Notes: generated by a model not told the origin, from the letters alone. Positions 1-7,403 are shown, numbered from the stretch's first letter. The stretch is 10,504 nt of DNA from Thermoguttaceae bacterium (GCA_017454585.1 JAFTCU010000354.1:1-10504); one strand, 5' to 3'. Translations and numbers: made by a program.

Positions 1-820
<820 letters not shown>

Positions 821-840
821 TAGAGTATTCCTCCTGAACT

Positions 841-1320
841 TTAGTTTCCTCTCGTCATGGCGATCCGCCCGGACCGCGCGAGTTCCAAAATGCCGAAAGG
901 TTTCATTAGTTCAATTAAAGCATCAATTTTGTTTTCTTTTCCGGAAAGCTCGATTACCAGGGAATCTGGAGAGACGTCGACGATTTTCGCCCGGAAAATG
1001 TCTGTCAGCTCGTGGATCTCGAGACGTTTTATAGAGTCCGCCTTGACTTTGATCAGAGCCAGATCCCGTTCTACGCAGTCGGTTGTACTTATGTCTTCGG
1101 CCTTCACAACGGTGACGATTTTCTGCAGTTGGGTGCGTACCTGATCCATCGTGTGGTCGTCACCATCCACGACAACCGTCATACGGGAAAGGGCTGGATT
1201 GTCTGTTTCGCCGACCGTCAGGCTTTTAATATTAAAGCCACGGGCGGAGAACATTCCGGAAATGTGCGAAAGGACGCCAGGAACGTTATGGACCAAAGCA
1301 TAAATGATGTGCTGCGACAT
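841..1320 (-). CDS. ilvN: Acetolactate synthase small (regulatory) subunit
   Basis: Regulatory subunit of acetolactate synthase (also called IlvH), which activates the catalytic subunit and confers valine feedback inhibition. Its length of 159 residues is normal for the family. Seen: an N-terminal ACT domain (about residues 3-77) opening with HNVPGVLSHISGMFSARGFN, followed by the C-terminal domain with VERDLALIKV, DIFRAKIVDVSPDSLVIELSG and FGILELARSGRIAMTRG. The Gly15 and Asn30 region matches the valine-binding turn of the family, so valine sensitivity is likely (inference). No catalytic subunit gene (ilvB) lies in the window; upstream is a repeat region and its own promoter. The ATG is preceded by CAGGAG; the flanking AGGAG and CTCCT are inverted copies, so weak pairing over the ribosome site is possible. 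ilvC follows after 20 bases. Confidence 0.95.
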   Translation of the reverse strand: MSQHIIYALVHNVPGVLSHISGMFSARGFNIKSLTVGETDNPALSRMTVVVDGDDHTMDQVRTQLQKIVTVVKAEDISTTDCVERDLALIKVKADSIKRLEIHELTDIFRAKIVDVSPDSLVIELSGKENKIDALIELMKPFGILELARSGRIAMTRGN

Positions 1321-1351
1321 AAAGGAGTCTCCTGAATAAATATTCTAAGTC

Positions 1352-1381
1352 ATTTTATCATATTTTTCCCTAGGTGCAAGG
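1352..1381 (-). promoter_or_regulatory. Putative ilvNC promoter
   Basis: On the minus strand TTGCAC (1379-1374) is followed after 16 bases by TAAAAT (1357-1352), preceded by TG for an extended -10. The predicted start leaves a leader of about 25 bases before the ilvN ribosome site and ATG. A run of seven C (1386-1380) abuts the -35. The 15 bases 1352-1366 are nearly identical to those at the acyltransferase promoter (4105-4119). The -35 match is poor, so the call rests on the -10 and on the layout shared with other promoters here. Confidence 0.55.
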
Positions 1382-1386
1382 GGGGG

Positions 1387-1430
1387 CACTTTAATTAATG
1401 AATAATGAAGAACGAATAACGAATAATGGG
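1387..1430. repeat. AT-rich stretch with GAATAA-type short repeats
   Basis: Between the G7 tract and the first 62-base unit lies an AT-rich segment in which GAATAA recurs three times in 1400-1427 with related AATGAAG and TTAATTAATG pieces. It directly abuts the hairpin repeats, and may be part of the same repeated element. No open reading frame or promoter is evident in it. Confidence 0.4.
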
Positions 1431-1591
1431 AGGCGGTAATGGAGGCCAGAGGCCGGAATTACGCGCCGGTTAACCCACTACGGACGAACGTGAGGCGGTA
1501 ATGGAGGTCGGAGGTCGGAATTACGCGCCGGTTAACCCACTACGGACGAACGTGAGGCGGTAATAAAGCGCGAAGCGCGGAATTACGCGGC
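1431..1591. repeat. Three 62-base tandem units, each with a nested hairpin
   Basis: Units begin at 1431, 1493 and 1555; the first two are almost identical over 62 bases and the third is diverged and cut short near 1591. Each unit contains GGTAAT, three bases, a 4-base stem arm, a 3-base loop, the other arm, GGA and ATTACG. The arms are GGCC/GGCC in unit 1, GGTC/GGTC in unit 2 (paired through G-T wobbles) and GCGC/GCGC in unit 3, so sequence changes but pairing is kept. In units 1 and 2 an outer GGCG/CGCC pair extends the structure (1432-1467 and 1494-1529). The linker has a GGTTAACC palindrome. This looks like a REP-type intergenic hairpin family. It sits between the stop of the exported-protein gene and the ilvN promoter. 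Confidence 0.85.
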
Positions 1592-1609
1592 GGGTTGAGC
1601 CATTATTTC

Positions 1610-2932
1610 TTAAAGCGTAAACTTCAGTCCTTGTGCCACCGCGCCGCCGTCCTCAAGGAAACGCAGCGAGAACGGACACGCGCGGCCCTGCGACTGGAAC
1701 TCAATGTAAACCGGGTTACGGCCGCTGTTCAGCGTTACAGGGATGAGGAACGGCTTCTCGCTGCCTGTTTTGCTCTCGAAAATCACCTTCCCGTTGAGCC
1801 AGAACCGGACCGGGGCCGGCGAGGTCAGTTCCGCACTGAGCTTGGCGCCGACCTCAGATTCCACCACGTTGCGCAGATAGAGGAAAGATCCTTTCGGGAA
1901 ATGCCGGGTCGTGGCCAGTTCCCACCCCAAAGCCGTCTGGCCGGCCACCAGCGGGGACCATCTTTCGGCCGGAAATGTCGCGGGGTTTTCGTCAGGAGTT
2001 TCCTGCGCCTGGGTCGCAAGCCACATGAAAACGCCCCCCTGACGTACATCGATCTGACGCAAAACAGCCAGAGCGCGCTGACGGACGTCTTCTTTCTTGC
2101 AATTCTGCTCAATGTCGGTCAGGACCTCTTTCACTTCGTCTCTCATCGAGAAACGCTTTACGTTCGCGATGCGGATGGCGGCCAGCGCGGCATTTGCGGC
2201 GGTTTCGGTTTCGCGTTTCATTTCCTCAGCGGCGAAACGCATGCACTCCACCTTGCGGCAGTAGCGCCCCATCAGGTCCCAGACCTGCTTCTGCGTCACG
2301 ACGTCGGGCGTGGCGAGGAGTTTTTTGTACCACTCGAGCGGCGCGGGGGTCCGTTCGATCGAAGTCCCCATTTTTTCGAGGAGTTCCAGGCGTTTTTCCG
2401 GGTCACTGCAGGCCAGGACCGCGGCGGTTTCCGATTCGAGCCGGGCGGCGAGCTGCGCGTCCGTTTCGGCGGTGAAGTCGTTCCGGTAGAACTCGCCGTG
2501 ACGGTACGGCGCGGTGAACGTCGTGTCCTTCGGGACCTTCGAGTCGTGATCCTTTTTCACGAAATCAATGAGCATCGCGGCGATTTTGGCCGTTTCACCG
2601 TGATTCGCGTCGGAGGTCAAAAACGGCGTGAGGGCCTCGACCGTCGCGGGGCCGGCGATGGGGTAAAGGATCCGGCCGATGGTCCGTTGGCCGTCGAGCG
2701 TGGCGGTCGGGAAGGCCGCCAGCAGCATCTTCTCGGCCTCAAGCATTTCCTCACTGCCGGGTTTCATCTGAAAAACCGCGTACTCCATCGGAGCGATCGC
2801 GCCGTTATTCACGCCCGCCTCGTACGTGGGGAAAATCTTGCACGCGGCCGAGACTTTCTCAAGCGGCGTCTGCGCAAAAAGGGGAGCGGCGAGAGCGAAA
2901 AGGAAAAACAAAAAGGGGGTGAAAATCTTCAT
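1610..2932 (-). CDS. Exported alpha-helical repeat protein with C-terminal beta-sandwich-like domain, function unknown
   Basis: I do not recognise a named family. The 440-residue protein begins MKIFTPFLFFLFALAAPLFAQ, a classic signal peptide (positive start, hydrophobic core, likely cleavage near residue 20), so it is exported or periplasmic. Residues about 60-290 are helical, with Ala/Leu/Glu-rich segments reminiscent of HEAT-like repeats (for example EVLTDIEQNCKKEDVRQRALAVLRQID). Residues about 320-435 look like a beta-sandwich of the sort often appended to planctomycete secreted proteins: SPAPVRFWLNGKVIFES, then LIPVTLNSGRNPVYIEF. No catalytic motif is visible. There is no Shine-Dalgarno sequence before the ATG; a -10-like TAAAAC lies only five bases upstream. 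It is more GC-rich than the trp genes. A 449-codon ORF on the other strand is rejected: it is Arg/His-rich and has no recognisable domain. Confidence 0.85.
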   Translation of the reverse strand: MKIFTPFLFFLFALAAPLFAQTPLEKVSAACKIFPTYEAGVNNGAIAPMEYAVFQMKPGSEEMLEAEKMLLAAFPTATLDGQRTIGRILYPIAGPATVEALTPFLTSDANHGETAKIAAMLIDFVKKDHDSKVPKDTTFTAPYRHGEFYRNDFTAETDAQLAARLESETAAVLACSDPEKRLELLEKMGTSIERTPAPLEWYKKLLATPDVVTQKQVWDLMGRYCRKVECMRFAAEEMKRETETAANAALAAIRIANVKRFSMRDEVKEVLTDIEQNCKKEDVRQRALAVLRQIDVRQGGVFMWLATQAQETPDENPATFPAERWSPLVAGQTALGWELATTRHFPKGSFLYLRNVVESEVGAKLSAELTSPAPVRFWLNGKVIFESKTGSEKPFLIPVTLNSGRNPVYIEFQSQGRACPFSLRFLEDGGAVAQGLKFTL

Positions 2933-2937
2933 TTTGA

Positions 2938-2966
2938 GTTTTAAATGGGGTTTCTGAAATGAAAGG
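2938..2966 (-). promoter_or_regulatory. Putative promoter of the exported-protein gene, possibly leaderless
   Basis: On the minus strand CCTT (2966-2963), 19 bases, then TAAAAC (2943-2938), the same spacing as the other promoters in the window. Only five bases separate the hexamer from the ATG at 2932, so transcription would begin at or within one base of the start codon. This agrees with the absence of a ribosome binding site. The rest of the 182-base gap up to 3114 shows no further gene I trust. Confidence 0.35.
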
Positions 2967-3114
2967 TACTATTCGATCTTGTTAAACTTTGCGTGAGTTT
3001 CAGTATTCCTTTTCGTCGAGGAAATGCCAGGTTTTCCGCCATCGGTGCTTTCGTTTGGGCCGAGGCACGGTACGATTTACAGAATGACGAGGAGCAAAAA
3101 ATGAACAATGTTTT

Positions 3115-4026
3115 TCATGTTGAGTCTCCATTCCTGATTTTCTCCCGCTTGGGCTTTTCCCGCCACCGGCGATGAAGCCACCAATATTGATTGGGCGTTT
3201 TGCGGATCAATTCGTCGAAAACGTCGCAGTACCACTGAGCCACCTCTTTTGGTGAGGTCAAATCCGTTTGGACTTCCGGATCGAGCCAGCCGGTGACGAG
3301 AATTTCAAACCGAAAAGGTTCTTCCCCCTGACGGATCGGCGCGGCAAGAATGACTGGTGCGCTGTACGTGCGGGAAAGGATCGGGACCACTTTGTACGTG
3401 GAAACGTCCCGGCCGAAGGACTTGACCCACACGCCCTTGGGTCCTGCGAACTGGTCGGTGAGGATCACGACAGCACGACCGTTTTCCATCGCTTCCTGAA
3501 GCATGGGAGCCGCGTCTTTTTTGGGAATCAGCCGCTGACCGGTCGAGTGCCGAAACCGGGCCAGGTACCGGTTCAGGAACCGATTGTCGAGGGTCCGCGC
3601 GACGCTGTACGGCGGGATCCCGATCAGGCCCAAAATGTAGCCGGCGAACTCAAAATTCCCGAGGTGACCCGTGGCGTAAATCACCGGCCGATGCTCGTAC
3701 ATCGCCTGCAAAGGGGCGGCTTCGTTGATGAGCGTCACGTACTTTTTCCAGTTGGAAAGGTGTATTTTCCTTTCGGCAAAAGCAGTTTCGACGAGCATAA
3801 GCATAAGGTGCCGCCACATCGCGCGCTTCAGTTCACGAATCTCCTCGGGAGTTTTCCCGGGAAAGGCGTGGGTCAAGTTTTCATTCAAAACCCGATCACG
3901 TATATGAAAAACATCCACGGCAAACCAGGCTAAAAGGCGCGCACCTGCCTGAGCCTGCTCCAGTGAAAGGGCCTGGAGGGCGGAAACGATTAAACGAACA
4001 AGGATGTAAACGAGGAAATCAATCAT
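3115..4026 (-). CDS. Lipid A biosynthesis acyltransferase, lauroyl/myristoyl type (LpxL/HtrB family)
   Basis: Membrane-associated enzyme that adds a secondary fatty acyl chain to the lipid A precursor at the inner membrane; its presence argues for an LPS-bearing outer membrane. Seen: an N-terminal hydrophobic anchor (MIDFLVYILVRLIVSAL), the HX4D/E catalytic motif as HLGNFE (His121, Glu126), the substrate-pocket segment TDQFAGPKGVWVKSFGRDVS, and the C-terminal signature NQYWWLHRRWREKP. The 303-residue length is normal for the family. I chose the ATG at 4026; the frame is open upstream to a TTG at 4092, but those 22 residues (FSGTDFAKKQIPKYPP) do not look like family sequence. There is no good ribosome site at either start. 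It is divergent from the trp operon. Acyl chain specificity (LpxL, LpxM or LpxP) cannot be told. Confidence 0.9.
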   Translation of the reverse strand: MIDFLVYILVRLIVSALQALSLEQAQAGARLLAWFAVDVFHIRDRVLNENLTHAFPGKTPEEIRELKRAMWRHLMLMLVETAFAERKIHLSNWKKYVTLINEAAPLQAMYEHRPVIYATGHLGNFEFAGYILGLIGIPPYSVARTLDNRFLNRYLARFRHSTGQRLIPKKDAAPMLQEAMENGRAVVILTDQFAGPKGVWVKSFGRDVSTYKVVPILSRTYSAPVILAAPIRQGEEPFRFEILVTGWLDPEVQTDLTSPKEVAQWYCDVFDELIRKTPNQYWWLHRRWREKPKREKIRNGDST

Positions 4027-4104
4027 AAAAAACGGCGGATACTTTGGAATCTGTTTTTTCGCGAAGTCTGTACCTGAAAAGCGCTTCCACAAATTCCAAA
4101 ATGT

Positions 4105-4135
4105 ATTTTACCATATTTTACGGTCGGAAAAAAGG
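4105..4135 (-). promoter_or_regulatory. Putative promoter of the lipid A acyltransferase gene
   Basis: On the minus strand C7TT (4140-4132) is followed after 21 bases by TAAAAT (4110-4105), preceded by TGG (extended -10). A second TAAAAT lies ten bases upstream (4120-4115). The block 4105-4119 matches the ilvN promoter in 14 of 15 bases and both have a C7 tract just upstream. The -35 itself (T-rich) is poor. The leader to the ATG at 4026 would be about 70 bases. The stretch 4141-4236, between this promoter and the trp promoter, holds nothing I can identify. Confidence 0.45.
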
Positions 4136-4239
4136 GGGGGAGGAGCGCGCCTGGAATCCCTCACTCGGGATAGAAGAATCCGGCTGTTCCGTTTCGGGTT
4201 CTTGTCGAGGTAATTTTTTGAAAATTTTACGGGTGGTCC

Positions 4240-4267
4240 TTGAAAAATCTGTAAGAAAAGGTACAAT
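4240..4267 (+). promoter_or_regulatory. Promoter of the trp operon
   Basis: TTGAAA (4240-4245), a 16-base spacer and TACAAT (4262-4267) are a good sigma-70-type pair, the best in the window. The predicted start is near 4274, only about five bases before the leader hairpin. No plus-strand gene lies upstream of it, so the trp genes begin a transcription unit here. Confidence 0.75.
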
Positions 4268-4278
4268 AAAAGAAGAAC

Positions 4279-4338
4279 AAAGGAGTTTTTTCTGAAGGCG
4301 GAAGCCCCTTTCCCGCTTTCAGGAGGAACTCTTTTTTT
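4279..4338 (+). terminator. Leader hairpin with T-tract in front of trpG, candidate attenuator
   Basis: Bases 4279-4301 pair without interruption with 4313-4335: 23 base pairs including five G-T wobbles, with an 11-base loop (4302-4312). The core is CTGAAGGCGG against CCGCTTTCAG. The T7 run (4332-4338) follows, three of whose bases join the helix base, which is the shape of an intrinsic terminator. Because it sits just after the trp promoter with no upstream gene on this strand, it can only act on the trp transcript. The right arm contains AGGAGG (4321-4326), the only strong Shine-Dalgarno sequence for trpG, so folding would also block translation from TTG 4337. A smaller 6-bp hairpin follows at 4344-4362. 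No leader peptide with tandem Trp codons is present. Confidence 0.7.
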
Positions 4339-4978
4339 GAAAACAGACGAGAAAACCGTCTGGGTACTCCTTTATTTTTGCCTGGACAGGCCACCGCGAA
4401 ATATGATTTTGCTCATTGATAATTACGACAGTTTTTCGTTTAATTTGTACCAACTCGTAGGCTCCATCGAGCCTGATATTCGTGTGGTGCGAAATGACGA
4501 GCTGACCATTTCAGAAATTGAGGCATTAGCGCCGACAGCGATCCTTCTCTCGCCGGGTCCGGGAAAGCCGTGTGACGCAGGAATTTGTGAAGACGTGGTT
4601 CGTTCTTTTGCAGGGAAGATCCCGATTTTTGGCGTTTGTCTCGGCCATCAGGCGATCTGCGAGGTGTACGGCGCGACCGTGACGTATGCGAAAGAACTGA
4701 TGCACGGCAAGCAGTCCATTTGTGCTTTGGATGTTTCCAGCCCGATTTTTCGAGGTCTTCCCGAAAAAATGCCCGTGGCGCGGTACCATTCACTGGCGGC
4801 GGTGGAGTCCACGATTCCCGCGGAGTTAAAGGTCATCGCCCGAACCGATGATGACGAGGTCATGGCGGTAGCGCATCGTGATTTCCATGTGTACGGCGTT
4901 CAATTTCATCCAGAATCGATTTTGACTCCCGAGGGAAAGAAAATCCTCGAAAATTTTCTGGCCCTCGAATCCTGGTAA
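4337..4978 (+). CDS. trpG: Anthranilate synthase glutamine amidotransferase subunit (TrpG/PabA type)
   Basis: Hydrolyses glutamine and passes ammonia to TrpE, which makes anthranilate from chorismate; it may also serve PabB. Class I amidotransferase triad is intact: nucleophile Cys in GVCLGHQAI (residue 79 counting from ATG 4403), His169 and Glu171 in FHPES. LSPGPGKP and MHGKQS are also typical. Two starts are possible. The ATG at 4403 gives 191 residues beginning MILLIDNYDSFSFNL, exactly the family start, but has no ribosome site. TTG at 4337 has AGGAGG ten bases upstream and adds 22 residues (MKTDEKTVWVLLYF...) including one Trp at residue 9. I give the longer frame because it has the signal, but the conserved domain starts at 4403. 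No trpE is in the window. trpD follows after 97 bases, which include a 5-bp hairpin (4992-5006). Confidence 0.9.
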   Translation: MKTDEKTVWVLLYFCLDRPPRNMILLIDNYDSFSFNLYQLVGSIEPDIRVVRNDELTISEIEALAPTAILLSPGPGKPCDAGICEDVVRSFAGKIPIFGVCLGHQAICEVYGATVTYAKELMHGKQSICALDVSSPIFRGLPEKMPVARYHSLAAVESTIPAELKVIARTDDDEVMAVAHRDFHVYGVQFHPESILTPEGKKILENFLALESW

Positions 4979-5075
4979 AATATCTCTGAAACCGGGAAAA
5001 GCCCGGAAAACAAGTAAACGCTCCTCTGTTCTTTTTTCATCGTTCCGATTAAAACTTTAGACTTTTTAAAATACA

Positions 5076-6128
5076 ATGAATATTTCCGCCATTACTCAAT
5101 CCGCAATCAGTGAACTTGTTGCCGGTCATGATCTGGACTACGAAACAGCCAGAAATGTGATGAATGAAATCCTGACGGGTCACGCCAATGAAATTCAGAT
5201 TTCCGCATTTATGACATCGCTGCGCATGAAAGGGGAAACCATTGACGAAATTACCGCGTGCGCTGAGGTCATGCGTGAACACGCGGACCATCTTACGCCA
5301 AACTTTGATGTAATGGACATCGTGGGGACTGGCGGCGATGGTCAACATACGATGAACATTTCTACGACGGCAGCGTTCATTCTGGCGACCGCGGGAGTGC
5401 CGGTTGCCAAGCACGGAAACCGCTCAGTCTCCAGTAAATGCGGTGCCGCCGATGTTCTGGAAGCGATAGGTTTGAACATAGATGCTCCGCCGCACATCGC
5501 ACTGGAATGGCTTCGTGAATTTAATTTCTGCTTTCTCTTTGCGCAGAAATATCATTCTGCCCTGAAATCGGTTGGAATCGTTCGGAAAGTTTTGGCGCTT
5601 CGCACGATTTTTAATATTTTAGGACCGCTCGCTAATCCCGCTGGCGCAACACTCCAGCTTATGGGGGTTTATTCGAAGGAATTGGTTGAACCAATGGCGA
5701 AAGTCCTCTTCAATCTTGGTGTGAAACGCGGAATGGTCGTTTACGGCCTGGATGGTCTGGACGAGGCAACGCTTTGTGATGGGACGTTCCTCTGTGAGGT
5801 CTGCGAGGACGGCTCACTCTCCTCCCGTACGATTTACCCCGAAGAATTTGGTCTGACGCGCTGCACGATCGACCAGATCCGCGGAGAGGACGCGAAGGTA
5901 AACGCAGGAATCGTTCGTGCGCTTCTTTCGGGTAAAGAAACTGGCCCCCGCCAGGAAATCGTCGCTTTGAATGCGGGCTTGGGGCTTTACATCGCGGGGA
6001 AAGCTGGCACAATTCAGGAAGGAATCGATTTGGCGCTGGAAATCATGAGGTCCGGTCAGGCGGATGCGCTGATGGAAAAAATGATTCAGGTGACGAGAAA
6101 ATTTGAGAGTTCGTATGATTTTGAATGA
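5076..6128 (+). CDS. trpD: Anthranilate phosphoribosyltransferase
   Basis: Transfers phosphoribose from PRPP to anthranilate, the second step of tryptophan synthesis, in the cytoplasm. Full length at 350 residues. Seen: N-terminal helical domain with EIQISAFMTSLRMKGET, the PRPP-binding glycine loop GTGGDGQHTMNIST (residues 84-97), the anthranilate-side KHGNRSVSSKCGAADVLEA (112-130), and the conserved Arg-rich VRKVLALRTIFNILGPLANP. The ATG has no Shine-Dalgarno sequence; the bases before it are AT-rich (TTTTTAAAATACA). It is downstream of trpG in the same direction and its end overlaps the trpC start by 14 bases, suggesting translational coupling. Confidence 0.97.
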   Translation: MNISAITQSAISELVAGHDLDYETARNVMNEILTGHANEIQISAFMTSLRMKGETIDEITACAEVMREHADHLTPNFDVMDIVGTGGDGQHTMNISTTAAFILATAGVPVAKHGNRSVSSKCGAADVLEAIGLNIDAPPHIALEWLREFNFCFLFAQKYHSALKSVGIVRKVLALRTIFNILGPLANPAGATLQLMGVYSKELVEPMAKVLFNLGVKRGMVVYGLDGLDEATLCDGTFLCEVCEDGSLSSRTIYPEEFGLTRCTIDQIRGEDAKVNAGIVRALLSGKETGPRQEIVALNAGLGLYIAGKAGTIQEGIDLALEIMRSGQADALMEKMIQVTRKFESSYDFE

Positions 6129-6927
6129 AATTGCCCAAAAACGCCGTGAGAGAATTGATGCGTTAAAAGCAGAAAAACCTCTTGGTCCGATTCGACGATT
6201 GGCGGAAGAACTGGCCAACCATGAGGCAGCGTCCGGTTTTGGATTTCAGCCCGAAAATTTCGCATTCGAGCAGGCTCTTAAAAACCCGAAAACGCCGGGC
6301 ATGGCGTTCATCTGCGAGGTGAAAAAAGCCTCGCCGTCAAAGGGGGTCATTGCAGAAAATTTCCCGTTTCTGGAAATTGCAAAGGAGTATGAATCCGCCG
6401 GAGCCTCAGCCATTTCGTGCCTCACGGAGCCGGACTGGTTCCTGGGACGGGATGAGTATTTACGGGAAATCGCGGCCTCGGTTCAGATCCCGGTCCTTCG
6501 GAAAGACTTCACGATCGATGCGTACCAGATTTACGAGGCGAAAACGCTTGGCGCTTCGGCGGTTTTGTTGATTTGTGCGCTTCTGGAGACGGTGAAACTG
6601 CGCGAGTTTTTGGAAATTGCTCATTCGCTGCGGCTGGCGGCTTTGGTGGAAGCCCACTCGGAGGAGGAAGTTGAGTCGGCTTTAAAAGCGGATGCGAGGA
6701 TCATCGGCGTGAATAATCGCGATCTGAAAACGTTCAAGGTGGACGTTTCCACAAGTTTGCGCCTGCGCCCGCTCGTTCCTGCTGACCGGGTTTTCGTCTC
6801 GGAAAGCGGAATTCAGACGGCAGAACAAATCGCCGATCTGAGAAAAGCCGGAGTGAATGGCGTTTTGATCGGCGAAACGTTTATGCGAAGCGAAAACAAA
6901 AAGGAATTGCTGCGGTCGTTCTGCTGA
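6115..6927 (+). CDS. trpC: Indole-3-glycerol phosphate synthase
   Basis: Closes the indole ring by converting carboxyphenylamino-deoxyribulose phosphate to indole-3-glycerol phosphate, two steps after TrpD. A single TIM-barrel enzyme of 270 residues, not fused to TrpF. Seen: FICEVKKASPSKG (catalytic Lys, residues 65-77), LRKDFTIDAYQIYEAKTLGA (128-147), LVEAHSEEE, GVNNRDLKTF, VFVSESGI and the phosphate-binding GVLIGETFM. I chose ATG 6115 because MILNEIAQKRRER matches the family start; an in-frame TTG at 6103 adds only four residues. The start lies inside the end of trpD. trpF, trpB and trpA are not in the window. Confidence 0.96.
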   Translation: MILNEIAQKRRERIDALKAEKPLGPIRRLAEELANHEAASGFGFQPENFAFEQALKNPKTPGMAFICEVKKASPSKGVIAENFPFLEIAKEYESAGASAISCLTEPDWFLGRDEYLREIAASVQIPVLRKDFTIDAYQIYEAKTLGASAVLLICALLETVKLREFLEIAHSLRLAALVEAHSEEEVESALKADARIIGVNNRDLKTFKVDVSTSLRLRPLVPADRVFVSESGIQTAEQIADLRKAGVNGVLIGETFMRSENKKELLRSFC

Positions 6928-6959
6928 GTCTTGAATGGCCTGTTTTTACGGAAAAACCG

Positions 6960-7388
6960 ATGAAAATTTTAGTCAGCGCGTGTCTCTTGGGCCGAAATTG
7001 CAAATATGACGGCGGGAACAATTTCCGGCAGAACGTTGTGGATTTCCTGCGAGGCCACGACGTTGTGGAAGTCTGCCCGGAAGTTATGGCCGGTCGGTCG
7101 ATTCCCAGAAAACCAATCGAACTTCTGAACGGGAAATTCATCGAGGAAGACGGAACGAACGTGGACGCGGAGGTTCAGCGTGGGGTACAGGATGCGCTCG
7201 AAATCGCCCGAGCGGAGAAAATCGATCTGGCGATTCTGAAATCAAGAAGCCCCACGTGTGGTGCACGCCAGATTTACGATGGGACCTTTTCGCACCGACT
7301 TATCAATGGGGAAGGCGCGTTTGCGAAGGCGCTGCGAGAAAACGGTTTTCGTGTGATAGACGTTGAGGATTTGGGAAAAGACGAATGA
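6960..7388 (+). CDS. DUF523 family protein, likely thiouracil desulfurase-like (TudS)
   Basis: Small cysteine-rich protein of 142 residues, the standalone DUF523 family. Members named TudS are iron-sulfur enzymes that remove sulfur from thiouracil, with a [4Fe-4S] cluster held by three conserved cysteines. Seen: SACLLG (Cys8), NCKYDGG (Cys14), EVCPEVMAG (Cys39) and LKSRSPTCG (Cys98), the usual signature set, plus the closing AFAKALRENGF. It begins 32 bases after trpC in the same direction with no terminator visible between, so it is probably the last gene of the trp transcript. No pathway link to tryptophan is known to me; it may be a passenger. The ribosome site is weak (ACGGAAAAACCG before ATG). 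Family call is firm; the substrate is inferred from named relatives. Confidence 0.88.
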   Translation: MKILVSACLLGRNCKYDGGNNFRQNVVDFLRGHDVVEVCPEVMAGRSIPRKPIELLNGKFIEEDGTNVDAEVQRGVQDALEIARAEKIDLAILKSRSPTCGARQIYDGTFSHRLINGEGAFAKALRENGFRVIDVEDLGKDE

Positions 7389-7403
7389 AAGCGTTAATTC
7401 GTC
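7380..7403 (-). terminator. Hairpin shared by two convergent gene ends
   Basis: GACGAAT (7380-7386) and ATTCGTC (7397-7403) form a perfect 7-bp stem with a 10-base loop. It contains the stop of the DUF523 gene and most of the stop of the thioredoxin-like gene, which are only 13 bases apart. On the minus strand the stem is followed by TTTT, so it could end the thioredoxin-like transcript; on the plus strand there is no T-run. Confidence 0.45.

Noticed and set aside
1595..2944. A 449-codon plus-strand ORF covering the exported-protein gene
   Set aside because: It is Arg/His-rich, has no recognisable domain or signal and mirrors a GC-rich gene; the minus-strand reading has a clean signal peptide and a beta-sandwich-like domain.
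3101..3117. Terminator after the acyltransferase stop (AAC-ATT-GTT then T6 on the minus strand)
   Set aside because: The stem is three base pairs at best; the T-run alone is not enough.
3101..3175. A 24-codon plus-strand ORF with a good ribosome site (GAGGAG six bases before the ATG)
   Set aside because: It mostly overlaps the 3' end of the acyltransferase gene in antisense and has no convincing promoter; short SD-ATG matches occur by chance. Conservation would be needed.
4229..4401. T-box-like fragments near trpG (GGGTGGTCC at 4231 and CCACCGCG at 4391)
   Set aside because: They are split, one lies upstream of the promoter, and there is no stem I specifier loop or antiterminator; likely chance.
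4992..5006. Hairpin CCGGG-AAAAG-CCCGG between trpG and trpD as a terminator
   Set aside because: Only five base pairs and followed by A residues, not T; too weak to call.
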